NCBI RefSeq assembly: GCF_018320785.1
Contig: NC_054886.1
Coordinates: forward strand, 7,129,207 to 7,193,206
Length of the DNA stretch: 64,000 nucleotides
DNA from: Cheilinus undulatus
Taxonomy: Eukaryota; Chordata; Actinopteri; Labriformes; Labridae
Direction of reading: 5' to 3'
The notes under the pieces are model-generated. The model was not told the origin of the DNA, made no database searches, and saw nothing but the letters and a program-made list of their open reading frames with translations. Positions within the stretch are counted from its first letter, which is position 1. Every line of letters starts with the position of its first letter. A program made the position numbers and the translations under genes. Below, one piece after another: positions 26,901 through 36,110 of this stretch.

Positions 26901-29900
26901 CTGCTTATCAGAGAGAAATCTAATCCAAAGTAAACAAGACTTTATCTACATGACAAAGCATTCAGAAACTGCCAATACTGGAGTGTCCAGGTGATGGCCT
27001 TGAAGTGTCGGCTTGGAAATCCTTGATAGATAAAACATGTTAGGGTGTGAGCGTGATTGTGTTTTTTAGAGAGCGAGAGAGATACCTGCGTGAGACTTTT
27101 TCTCCTCCCCCTTCTGTGTGGTTCTCGTCACCCTCGCCCTGCATGTCCGGCACCGTTGCCACCAGATCTTTCAAGAAATCAAACTGTTGCTCCAGCTCAA
27201 TGCATTGCTTCCTGTGAACAAAGCGTTATACGTACATCTGAGATTAAGAACAACACAAGCAAAGAGAAGAGAAGAGAAGCGCAAGTGAGTGCCACAGAGT
27301 GCTTCAAGTCCCTTTGGATGCAGGTGCTGCCATGCAGTGTTAGCAGCAATTCATATGATGTCCAGAACCTTTTTTTTTTATACACAAAGATCTTATATTG
27401 ATTTCCACTTCATCTGTGTCAAACAGACGTGCTTTCAACACAAGGGGCTTACCAGTGAGTTACACATTAACTCAGTAACACTGTCAAGGTAACACTAAGA
27501 TCACTGATACTCCCACAATGATTCTTTCATGACACTTAACATGTCTTAATCTACAGCCATAGGAAAAAAAGATATAACACCTCGGCTACATGTTTCCAAT
27601 ATCATGGATATTTGGTATTAACATCTGTTATTATCCAGCTCTAACTCCAGCACACACATAGGAACATACTTACAGATGTGATGTTGTCATTGTCTTTGCA
27701 TTCCTAGTCTGGGTGACATGACAGGCCTTTGTAAGCAGCGATTCCAAAAAAAGCTCCAGGGCTCTCGCTGATGTCTACATTAAGGAGAAGATGCAATGGC
27801 AGCTTGCAGTTACGCTCCTAAATGACATAAATTTACTGGCACGATCTAGTTCAGTGTGTTTAAATTGGTGTGGCAAGACACACTGTTGTGTCTAGAGGCA
27901 GGCATTTGTACAACCATATGATGCTATAACTGAGGACACTTTAAACATGTGGTAAAGAGGGTATTTTGCATGGGTATGAACATGATGTGCCTTGAGAATT
28001 TGGCTTGATCTTAGGTGTAACTGAGGCAAATTAAGTGTGAAAACCACTGGTCTAGTTTCATGCTGTTTCAACTGAGATCAAAAGAATTTGTCCTAAAAGC
28101 TCAAATCATGACAAGTCTTTTTGTGCTTCTGTGCTTTGGGATGCAAACATAATGATGAATAAAACAGATGCCACACTTACAAATTCCCAATTGGTTATTG
28201 ACTAGCTGAAATAGAGCTTATTTACAATGCTTATAAAAATTACATTTTCACATCTGACTTTAAAACTCTGGTACAGTACCAGTTAAAAAAAATGATGCTT
28301 TTGATACAACTGAAGCATAAAAATTATGTTTTATGCACCCAATACTGGGTGAATTCTTCTTATAATTGCCAGAACCTGTACGCAATCCATGCGAATTGCA
28401 CAAATATGCAACGTAATTGTAGAGTTTACACTGTTTTTTTTTTTGGGGGCTTCTATCACCTCCATCTGCTTGCCTACAGACAACCTGACAACACCAATCT
28501 CAACATCATTCAATACAGCAAATAAAAGCATTGTTGGCAATTTCAATCAGGTTTCTCTCTTTGTTCATTATGCTTGTTATTTTTTTGCCATGTTATTTCA
28601 CAAATTTAAAAAGAAAATGTGATGGAAAGTCTGTAGTTCTTAAGAGCTTCTGTACTTTTTATACATACTTGTCTGTTCAACATCTCTGTGAATAAGGGCG
28701 CACCCTCAGTGATTTGCAAGTCTATTGAAAAACATAATAACTCAGTTCAGTTAAGACACTCACAGACAGCTGAGTGGTAAACACAGAAGTCATCTGCACC
28801 TTTTAAATGATCACTTACTTCTTTCTCAATCCATAACAAGTTCCTTTTCTCTGTGGTGAAGTTATGTTAAAATCTTTGATCTAGCTCTAAAGGCAGGTGT
28901 GTATCTCAAGACGAAGTCAATAACCACAAGTTAAAGACAGTAGCAAAATCCAAATTGACAATGAAGAAGAAAACAAAGCAAAATAGTGGAGTTGTAATAT
29001 GATGAAAAAGCTGCAATATGTATCATGATTAACTACAGAAATTCTGCAAAATATTCTGGTTAAAGATTTTAAGCTTTTGACAGCCCAATATTCAATACTT
29101 TCAATACAGGAATGCTATATTTTGAATAGTTTACAAAAAATCCTATTTTCCTTGTTTCTGTTTGTTTTTTCCTATCAAAAATAACTAAGAATGGGATTAA
29201 AAAAAAGATCAATTCTTTCAATGTTACAACTGATATCAAATTTGCAATATGAGTCAAAAAGATTGCAATTAAATATTTTTTTTTCAAAACAGCACAGCCC
29301 TAGTTTAATTTATCTCTTAAGTGTGTTGGAAGATATAAGCTGATACTGACAGCTGATGCATCGAATGTCAATATTGGCAGAGATTTCTGCCTTTGCTGAT
29401 AATCAGCTTTTTGACATATCTGCCAACACTTTAATCATGCAGATGATATTATGCATCCCTACTGGCTTCTTCATTCAGAAACTCATTCAGATAAGGAAAT
29501 AATAGACTTCTGGAAGTTATTTTGCAGCAAGGATACAAATAATAACAGGTACTGCAGCAGCCACTTTTCCTATTTCTTCATCTGTCTGCATAATCTTCTT
29601 AATCCGTGCCTGCAAAGGAGAAACAATTAGTGTGTTTATACAGTACATCTCATTATAGTTGGATAAAATTACTAATTTCCATCACTCAAGGGATAATTCA
29701 AGTACATAAATGTTATTTGTTTTACCACTTTATAGTAACAATACCACACATTTAAGCCATCTAAGGAGACATTTAATTTCACGCATTTTCAAAACTAATT
29801 CTACCCACCATCATATACAAAGTCAGCCACATTTAAACACTATACATGTGTCCAACGTTGAGAAAATGTGCACCAGACAACAGATTATCAACGTTTAGCT

Positions 29901-30238
29901 ATAGTTAGCATGTCATGCTAAAAACAACGTTGATTGGTTCCCTCGCATGCTACCTCGTACACACCTATTAGTAATACAACAATAGCCAGGGTGCAAATTA
30001 AGGCAGCTAAGTGAAGGGAACTCACAGCTTCAGTACCACTATATACTATAACGTATATTTAGTTGTTAGTTGGTTCGATGCTAACCCTTTATGAGACAAA
30101 ACAGGCCAAATCTCATTCAAGCTAGCTACACAAGTTAGCTTCCTATTGGCTAACGGTAGCAAGTTCTAACACCGGTTCAGCAAAGTTTGAACTTACCGGA
30201 GGGAATCTGGCGTTGTATTTCTTCTTTTTGCTGGGCAT
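17771..30238 (-). CDS. drap1: drap1: DR1-associated corepressor (NC2-alpha), seven coding exons
   Basis: DRAP1 pairs with Dr1 through histone folds. The NC2 dimer binds TBP on DNA and blocks TFIIA/TFIIB entry, repressing RNA polymerase II initiation in the nucleus. Exons in transcript order are 30197-30238, 29537-29609, 27674-27767, 27086-27211, 23479-23569, 22556-22644 and 17771-17954. They join in phase to 699 bases, or 232 aa (human about 205). The start [14 protein letters not shown] and following [17 protein letters not shown] are near-identical to the mammalian protein. The histone fold covers about residues 15-85, a basic Gly/Lys stretch ([13 protein letters not shown]) 112-123, an acidic Ser/Glu/Asp stretch 140-157, and the tail ends EDDDEDYDS as in mammals. 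The Met/Pro-rich segment at 178-219 differs from the mammalian Pro/Ser-rich one and makes the protein longer. All introns are GT-AG. Donors of exons 2 and 4 (GTATCC, GTATCT) are weaker than the rest. Confidence 0.95.
18474..20720. mobile_element. Possible DNA element with AGGGCAGCAACTAA-type ends in drap1 intron 6
   Basis: The left phrase AGGGCAGCAACTAATTATTG at 18477 and the right phrase, complemented AAGGCTGTAACAATTAATTG at about 20719, are imperfect inverted ends of a common fish hAT-like repeat. They may bound one 2.2-kb insertion or be two unrelated fragments. The interior has an A17 run at 19940-19957 and no recognisable transposase. Confidence 0.35.
20760..22136 (+). mobile_element. 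L2/CR1-group LINE, 5'-truncated, antisense in drap1 intron 6
   Basis: An open frame of 270 codons (20856-21668), extendable upstream in frame, encodes the C-terminal part of a LINE reverse transcriptase. It shows a diverged catalytic box YADHTQLY just upstream of 20856, then [49 protein letters not shown] and [19 protein letters not shown] short 3' UTR follows and ends in AAAGTGCTATACAAATAAAG plus TTGGTTGATTT, the usual tail of fish L2-type elements, near 22136. The second Asp of the YADD catalytic pair is His here, so the enzyme would be dead even if expressed. The endonuclease and N-terminal RT are missing. The long intact frame suggests a fairly young copy. Class assignment is from sequence style only. 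Confidence 0.85.
22226..22260. repeat. (ATT)n microsatellite
   Basis: About ten TTA/ATT triplets following the L2 tail in drap1 intron 6. Confidence 0.9.
22556..22644 (-). CDS. drap1: drap1 coding exon 6
   Basis: Encodes the acidic segment [15 protein letters not shown] and [14 protein letters not shown]. Acceptor AAACAG, donor AG|GTACGA. Confidence 0.9.
22895..23168. repeat. Fish repeat bounded by ACCTCCGCC / GGCGGAGGT, drap1 intron 5
   Basis: It opens with GAGTGCAGACCTCCGCCATT at about 22935, contains CTGAAAATTTCATGAAAATC and a CAAA-rich run (AACAAACAAACAAATAAACG), and closes with TTGGCGGAGGT near 23153. The outer 9-mers are inverted complements. I recognise it as a widely dispersed fish repeat; the RTE-like LINE tail style and the inverted ends point in different directions, so the class is left open. 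Confidence 0.6.
23479..23569 (-). CDS. drap1: drap1 coding exon 5
   Basis: Encodes the basic linker [17 protein letters not shown] and then [13 protein letters not shown]. Acceptor GAGCAG, donor GAG|GTAGGA. Confidence 0.92.
24540..25300. other. drap1 intron 4 stretch with repeat-like phrases
   Basis: The wording GGGACTCTGGCTGAATCTC, GGGACAGCCCTTTG (about 24815) and GGGACAGCCTTAAGCCCTTA (about 25205) suggests an old dispersed element. No ends or coding frame could be assigned. The rest of intron 4 (23570-27085) shows nothing coding. Confidence 0.3.
25950..26460. repeat. Old repeat fragments including an ACTAAAA-rich segment
   Basis: 25950-26030 resembles the repeat at 6390-6478. 26270-26440 is rich in AACTAAAACTAATT and AACTGAAACTGAATAAAAAC phrases, the complement of the TTTTAGTCTTAGTTTT family at 63606-64000. 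Confidence 0.5.
27086..27211 (-). CDS. drap1: drap1 coding exon 4
   Basis: Encodes the end of the histone fold ([20 protein letters not shown]) and the start of the linker ([10 protein letters not shown], then EKVSR). Acceptor TTCACAG, donor AG|GTATCT. Confidence 0.92.
27674..27767 (-). CDS. drap1: drap1 coding exon 3
   Basis: Encodes residues 39-70 of the histone fold ([19 protein letters not shown] and [11 protein letters not shown]). Acceptor CATCAG, donor CT|GTAAGT. Confidence 0.92.
27844..28057. mobile_element. hAT-type MITE, copy 2 of the ~200-bp family, drap1 intron 2
   Basis: The element is 27852-28049 (198 bp). It starts CAGTGTGTTTAAA and ends GTGAAAACCACTG. Flanking octamers ATCTAGTT (27844-27851) and GTCTAGTT (28050-28057) match at seven of eight positions, an 8-bp target duplication. 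Its interior has ATGTGCCTTGAGAATTT like copy 1. Confidence 0.8.
29290..29462. repeat. Fragment of ATGCATCCCTA-ended repeat, drap1 intron 2
   Basis: Contains ATTGGCAGAGATTTCTGCC, GCTGATAATCAGC and the end ATTATGCATCCCTA, matching in inverted orientation the family at 5519-5760. Confidence 0.45.
29537..29609 (-). CDS. drap1: drap1 coding exon 2
   Basis: Encodes residues 15-38, the first histone-fold helix ([17 protein letters not shown], then AAVPVII). The acceptor is TTTGCAG. Donor T|GTATCC is atypical but is the only one that keeps phase with exon 3. Confidence 0.9.
30197..30238 (-). CDS. drap1: drap1 coding exon 1
   Basis: Encodes residues 1-14, [14 protein letters not shown]. Donor G|GTAAGT at 30197/30196, phase 0. 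Confidence 0.93.
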
Positions 30239-30520
30239 GGCTGCTAGACCTGGCTGGATACGCTAAAATAAAACTCAAACTGTTCTGGGGTATTATTCTA
30301 TATCATATAAATCACCTCCAGCGCGCTCTCACATTTAGATAACCGGAGCTAACCGGCTAACTCGTTAGCAGTTCGTCGTCGTCACTCGTTCTCTCGCTGG
30401 GTTCACGTGGCGGCAGAAGAATCGAAAAAATCATGCTGGGCCGAGTGGAGTAGCGAGTGTGGAGTTCGCATCAGGGTGTTGCTGGTTGAGGTCCGAACAA
30501 AAACAGGGAGAGTTGGTACA
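30239..30520 (-). promoter_or_regulatory. drap1: drap1 5' UTR and promoter region
   Basis: Immediately upstream of the drap1 ATG, the stretch 30330-30490 is CpG-richer than its surroundings and contains a CACGTG E-box (TTCACGTGGCGG, about 30401). No TATA box is evident. The start of transcription cannot be read from sequence. Confidence 0.5.
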
Positions 30521-30721
30521 CATTTTAGTCTTCGGTGCAGCGTTACAGCAGAATACGGAGGACACTAGTATATGCTAGCTAAGTGACAAAAAAGCATTTT
30601 ATTATTTAACGTATAACATTTTATACGTATTTGTTGACTGTGCACGGTATGTAATTGTACAGCTAGTTACAGTCAACTACGGGTTAATTTATTATTAAAA
30701 CAATATACTTAAAATGGTCTT

Positions 30722-30928
30722 TTATTGCGTCTTAATTAGAAGATCAACCCAAAACCTAGGAACTCCTGGCATCCGAGCGGTACGTGAATGCGTGGTTTTG
30801 CCTTGCTGGTGAATTCTGCTCCCCGGGGTCTCAGCGCCGTCATGTTCGAGGAATGGTTTTCTCGCTACTCCTGAGATCGTTTGCAAAAAAATAGTAAATT
30901 CCTCACTTATTTGATACAGTTTCAACAA
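30722..30928 (-). other. Unassigned 68-codon frame between drap1 and c11orf68
   Basis: A minus-strand frame starting MLKLYQISEEFTIF and ending FWVDLLIKTQ, in sequence that keeps CpGs. An AATAAA on the minus strand overlaps its end (30718-30724). I do not recognise the protein. It may be chance, a decayed copy or a small 3' exon of an unannotated transcript. No splice support was sought successfully. Confidence 0.15.
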
Positions 30929-31599
30929 GTTAACATATTAGTATATTCGTGGTTGAGGACTGAATATGTAGAAAATTCTACAATAATGTCGGTTACAGAG
31001 GCGTAGGCAACATAATTAAACCAAGTAACTTTTGTAGCAGCCCTTCGTGATATTATTGGATAAATTACACGTCCATAAATTCCAGAAAACTCTCCCACAT
31101 AGCATTCAACACGGAACGTAAAAGTTACGTTGAGACCAATAAAGTGATCAATAAAAACTGTCACACTTTGAACCGGTTGATAGATTTATTCAGAGATAAG
31201 GATTCTGACTTTCTCCAACCCCTGTTAACTATTAAATATTTTGTTTATTTAATTTATTTCCTCTTCAATTTTCTTTCTTTTTAAAATAAGTAAAATAAAA
31301 TATATATAAAATATATTTTCGAACTATATTTTCTGATGCAATGCACCTTATTTTCTTAATTGTTACTGCACTGTACTAATATGCTTCAATGTATTATGCA
31401 TTGTTTCTAAAATAAAGATTGTTGAAAAAAATACAACGCTTCATACACATACGACATGTGTAACACATTTTGAGAACCAAGACGTTTCGTGTAACTTTTT
31501 GTGCGTCATATTTATCGAAAGAACAAGAAATTCAGGATAAGTTCGGTAGCCTATGGTCAAATAAATATTACGTTGAATTTTTCACGTAGCCTTTCGATA

Positions 31600-33351
31600 C
31601 ACCGGAACATCACAGGCGGCCAAGGCAGCCTGGTGTGACGGTCTAAAAAGCAACCGTGTTAATAGGTGACTTTCTCACTTTCAGCCAAATTTGTCCGTCA
31701 TTGTTGTATTCACAATACATGATTGAGACCGGGGTGTCCCCACGAATGTTACCCCTCTCAACGAGGACGTATTCATTTGTTTAAAGGCGCAATTGCTATG
31801 CAACTTTCCCATCGACCGTAGAAAGAATGAACTTTCCGCTTTTAATGTATGCCGTAACTACGACAACCTCAGACCCATTCGGCTGGAAGTCGCCAGCTAA
31901 CACGGTAACGATCTAAACCATAACACAGACCAAGCTAGCGCCTGTACGGAAGAATACTGACAACAAAACTTACATCCCTCTAGGTACGTCTGTCTTTAAA
32001 TATGGAAATAACTAACATGCTTACTATGTTTCAACGACAGACATGTATGTTGTAACATTACAGTTAACATTAAATCCTTACTATTTTTATTATCGCATTT
32101 ATTAGGAAGATGGTGGAAGGCTGGTGAGGTAGCTAGCTAGCTAGCTAGCCCCTCTGTCATTGGTGTAGGGCAGTTAAAAATAATTCTGCATGTATCCATA
32201 TCTGGGTGTTTGGTTACAACAGTATACAATACAGAACAAAAGAAGGGGTTAAGTTATTTTGTGGACGAGTAAACGGTGTACAAGTTTAGCATTAAACAAG
32301 TGTTGCTAATGTAGCAGGCTAGTTAGCATAAACATCCGCAGGCTGTCCAGCTGTCCATTACTGCCTCGGTTTAGACCCATGAAAAACTCTTAGATAAATT
32401 AGATTAATCTAATTTAGTCAGTAATTAAAGTATATCACAACATGTCGGTTTTGTTTGCAGCATTGACTGATATAGACTTACTTTTAACTAATAATTCAGG
32501 CAACAGGTCGACATAATTGATTTACAGTCATTAGTAGTTCATGAGACCGTTAACCGACATTTGGAACGATATGCAATTATTTTGACATACAATATTTACT
32601 TAAAACGTCAAAAGTAAAACTGCATAATCATTAAAATGAAGGAAAATAAAAATGCAACAATTCAGTCCAAGAGAAATGGCACAGAGCAACATTGTAGCAG
32701 CAGAAAAACATGAGGAAATCACTGTGTCAGTGGCACCCAGGATTACGTACTGATTGGCTGGTAATCATGTGACATCTAGCCAATCAGATTGTGTTGTATC
32801 CAGGTCAATTGTTGAGACTGTAGAGTGATAATAAAACCAAGGGAAAGAAATGCTTTGCAATAAAACAAGAGTACTGCACTTTTTGATTAACTTTATTGAT
32901 TATCTATAAAATAAGACACAGATACTGATAATCAAATATCAGTAATCTGTTAGGTCTATAATTGGTCAACCCCTAATCCAAGCCATCAATTTTGCTTAAT
33001 ATCTCTTGTTTTAAGATGTTTTCGGAACTTGTCTTGTAAATGTGACATAAAATAAGTGTTACTGGATATTTTTGACTTGTTATGCACCTGCTGGATTTGC
33101 GTATTCGAATTTGACTGCATTGACACATCTCAAAAAAGTAGGGGCAGGGCTATGTTTACCATTGTGGAGCATCTCTTCTTTTAACAACAGTATGGGTTTG
33201 AGTTTTAAAAATCATTGCATCCTGTTTTATTTATATTTTACAATGTGTCCCAACTTTTTTAGGACAAGTGTTGTAAAACAGCCTCACTACCACTACTTCT
33301 ACCAGTACTAAAAATGTCAAGATTCCTCATATTTTTTCCTTCTATTTGCAG
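31600..33351 (+). promoter_or_regulatory. c11orf68: c11orf68 promoter, 5' UTR exon and first intron
   Basis: A non-coding exon probably ends at 31983 (CTAG|GTACGT). A strong acceptor, CTATTTGCAG, at 33342-33351 leads into the coding exon, giving an intron of 1368 bases. CpGs are enriched over 31600-31980, so the promoter is probably there, in divergent orientation to drap1 about 1.4-1.7 kb away. A GCTA-type run (TAGCTAGCTAGCTAGCTAGC, ending about 32150) and a repeat fragment at 33118-33280 lie in the intron. Confidence 0.6.
33118..33280. mobile_element. Deleted copy of the long-inverted-end fish transposon
   Basis: CACATCTCAAAAAAGTAGGG at 33124 is joined after about 60 bases to the terminal phrase ATCATTGCATCCTGTTTTAT and TGTGTCCCAACTTTTTTAGG, ending GTGTTGTA near 33277. 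It is the same family as 11570-12490 with nearly all interior lost. It lies 75 bases before the c11orf68 acceptor. Confidence 0.65.
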
Positions 33352-33389
33352 GCTCCAGGACCTTTAAATAGGCTCATACTGACAGCATC

Positions 33390-34133
33390 ATGGAGGAGGA
33401 AGAGGGCCCTGTAGATGGCGAGATGGAGACCCCCTATGCTGCAGAGGCTTATGCAGCTGAAGCCATGGCTGCAGACATGGACCCCTGGATTGTGTTTGAC
33501 TCCAGAAAAACTCCCAGATCTGAGTTTGACAGTTGGTTGGAGAGCAACAGGCCCTCGCAGGTGTGCAGGTTTGGTGACGAGGAGGGCGGCGTTAGCCCCG
33601 TAGGGTGGATTGCAGTGCTGGGCACAAACCACTGCCCCAGCAGCGGGGATGTTGTTGGCCTCCAAGAGAGCTGGGAGAAACTTTTGGCCAGTGGTCGGCC
33701 CGTCACCTTTCAGACGGTGAAAGAGCTGGCCCTGAACCACGGCGTACTCTCAGGCAAATGGCTCATGCACTTGGACGCTGGCTTCAAGCTGGACCATGCC
33801 TGGGAGTGCGTGGCCCGAGCAGCACTAGATGGCAAGATTTCCCTCGTTAAAGTCAGCCCCCATGATCCCAAGGGAGGGGGCAGGCAGGTGATTTGTGCCT
33901 ATAACCAGAACTTCACTGAAGAGAATGAGGTTATCAGGCTGGACTCGGTTATCCGTGCCACAGGCGTCAAATGTCCTCTCTCTTACAAGCCTGATGTGTA
34001 CACATACCTGGGAATCTACCGAAACAACCGCTGGAAGATCTGCCCAACAATTTATGAGAGCAAATTCGACCTAGAGTGCGTCCCTAGGCGCTCCCACATT
34101 ATCAACAAAGTTACTAATCTTGAGGTAACATAA
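33390..34133 (+). CDS. c11orf68: c11orf68 (UPF0696, BLES03) single coding exon
   Basis: The gene encodes 247 aa, close to the mammalian C11orf68 protein (about 250-290 depending on start). The family hallmark AEAMAADMDPWIVFD is at residues 23-37, followed by conserved blocks HGVLSGKWLMHLDAGFKLDH, KVSPHDPKGGGRQVICAYNQ, KCPLSYKPDVYTYLGIYRNN and RWKICPTIYESKFDL. The acidic N-terminus (MEEEEGPVDGE) is shorter than in mammals. Human C11orf68 has a determined structure with an eIF4E-like fold (DUF1917), but no established biochemical role, so none is assigned. The start at 33390 is the first ATG after the acceptor at 33351. The coding exon is GC-richer than the flanks. The gene is head-to-head with drap1, as in human. 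Confidence 0.95.
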   Translation: MEEEEGPVDGEMETPYAAEAYAAEAMAADMDPWIVFDSRKTPRSEFDSWLESNRPSQVCRFGDEEGGVSPVGWIAVLGTNHCPSSGDVVGLQESWEKLLASGRPVTFQTVKELALNHGVLSGKWLMHLDAGFKLDHAWECVARAALDGKISLVKVSPHDPKGGGRQVICAYNQNFTEENEVIRLDSVIRATGVKCPLSYKPDVYTYLGIYRNNRWKICPTIYESKFDLECVPRRSHIINKVTNLEVT

Positions 34134-34561
34134 GCCTGTTAGACTAGGAGGAAAGCTTTGAAGGACAGGTGACTGAGGCAGCTTTTTGTGATGCCATGAG
34201 CTGTGATGTGCAGTGAAACTTAATGACTGACATGATTTTGTCGGAGGTTGAATTTTCACCACGAGTTCTTCCTTATTTTTGCAACAAGAGCACTAAGTCT
34301 TCTCATTCTGTGATTATTTCAAAGTGACCTGAGGTAATGTCACGGTTTTTTTTTTTGGTTTTTTTTTTGTATTCTTGAGGTTTTGACTTAAACAAACTAA
34401 CACTTACCAGACGAACAGATTGTCTGAAGAAAGCTTTGGTTTTTCAGCATGGAGGGAAATATGCATTGAATGAAGAATTTCTCTTTTACAGTTTACATAT
34501 GTCTCATTGTTTGGCTTTATATTTTTTTGGTTTGTACTAAATCAAGACAACAGAATTGCCA

Positions 34562-34567
34562 AATAAA
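34562..34567 (+). terminator. c11orf68: c11orf68 poly(A) signal
   Basis: AATAAA 429 bases after the stop, followed about 25 bases later by a GT/T-rich stretch (GTTGATGTGTTGTTTTTTTG), a good cleavage context. The transcript should end near 34585. Confidence 0.75.
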
Positions 34568-34630
34568 ATCTGCTTTTGAACACCAAGTTGATGTGTTGTT
34601 TTTTTGTTTTTTTTTTAAACAGGTGTTTAG

Positions 34631-35680
34631 TATGGTGGCCCTGAAGGTCAACTGCAGAAATTTCATGAAACAGGAAAACCATTTGTAAAATGCAAAAACA
34701 TTTTAAAATTTGCAAAAATAATTTGTAAAACACATTTTTATTTATAAAATAATTTTGGAATTCACAAAACGTTTTCTATTCCATTTTTTTTGCTTTGTAT
34801 AAAACTTCATGAAATTCTTTTGTGTGTCATGAAAAGTTTTTAGATATTTTTTAGAAATAAGCTTGTATTTCTTTTTTTTATCTCTTTTTTGCAATGCCTT
34901 TGCATTTTTCTTTTAGTGACATACTTTGTACTTTTTTCTTTTTTTGCATTCTACTGAAAGCTGTGGCATTTCATGAATGTTTTTCAGTGGTTCATAAAAT
35001 GTCATGCATTTTCAGAAACAATTTTGTAATCATGAAATTTTTTGCGTTGCATGAAATGTTTTTTTTAAGAGTGTGTTTTTGCGCTTTCAAGATTTTATTC
35101 AGTGGTATGTTTGCATGCCGTCAATTTTTATTTTACTACATTTTTTGTTTCGTGAAATCATTTTACATTTCACGTAAGGTTTTTGTGTTTTGTGAAATAT
35201 TTTTGCATCTTACATTTTTTTGTTGCATTTTTGAAAAACATTTGAATTTCATGAATGTTTTTTGGTGATTCGTTTAATGTTTCTATATTGTCAAAAACAT
35301 TTTTTGTTTTCTAATGTTTTTGCATTTCATAAAATGTTCATGTTTTTATGATTTTTATGACTTTTTGCATTTCATTAACTTCTTTTTTTTTCTTTTTTTT
35401 TTGTTTAGTTTTGAGAAGTTTTTGTGCTTTTAGATTAGGGTTTTTTTTCAGTCCAGTGAAACATTTTTGTACTCTGTAAATTGTTTTTGCGTTTCATTTT
35501 TTTCAGTTTCATTAAATAATTTTTATATTTTAAGTAAATCTTTTTTGCATTTCATAAAACCTTTTTTTTTTGCAAAACTGTTTTTGTTTAATGTATTGGC
35601 ATTTTATGAAATATTTATTACATAAATTATTTTTGCATTGAGTTGAATAATTTTTGCAGTTAACCCTGAGGGCCACCACA
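34631..35680. mobile_element. Inverted-repeat-bounded element filled with TTTTTGCATTTCATGAAA-type repeats
   Basis: Left end TGGTGGCCCTGAAGGTCAAC at 34633 and right end, complemented TGGTGGCCCTCAGGGTTAAC at 35678, are near-identical inverted repeats of about 25 bases. The interior is a degenerate array of 15-20-base units combining TTTTTGCATTT, CATGAAAT and CATAAAATG. The borders suggest a TA (left) and mutated CA (right) target. There is no transposase. It begins about 45 bases after the predicted c11orf68 cleavage site. Confidence 0.8.
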
Positions 35681-36110
35681 GTTGTGGAATTGTAAACATA
35701 TTTTAGGACATGTTTTGCCTTTTTATTTCAAGACAAGAAACTATGATAGGAAAGCAAATCTTTCATATGATCACAGAATAATTAGCGGGGAAATTTATTT
35801 GTAAGCTTGATACCTTGTTTGGCTGTACTGACAATGTAGTTTTCTAAAAGCTAGCTGACAGCGAAGTGTAATCCTGTGTAAAATTGCAGGCCATAAGTTT
35901 GGCTTTGAATGTAAGTGGAGGGCTTACATTAGCTTAAGAGACGCCATATACAGTATGTTATTTTATTAGTTTTTTATTTGAACCAAAACAACAGAGGAAC
36001 CATGATAACATGTTGTGGTTTTTATTTCAAGATAAGTATTGTAGGACTGTAAAAATCATACATTATGGCAAAAACAAGGCACAGTACTTTCTCTTTACAT
36101 CAAATCTTTA
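35681..36110. other. Intergenic spacer between c11orf68 and rela 3' end
   Basis: AT-rich with no coding frame. The two genes are convergent here. Nothing specific was recognised. Confidence 0.5.

Noticed and set aside
33342..33740. 132-codon minus-strand frame opposite c11orf68
   Set aside because: Shadow of the GC-rich c11orf68 coding exon.
34894..35268. 124-codon Phe/Cys-rich frame
   Set aside because: Lies wholly in the TTTTTGCATTTCATG repeat array of an inverted-end element.
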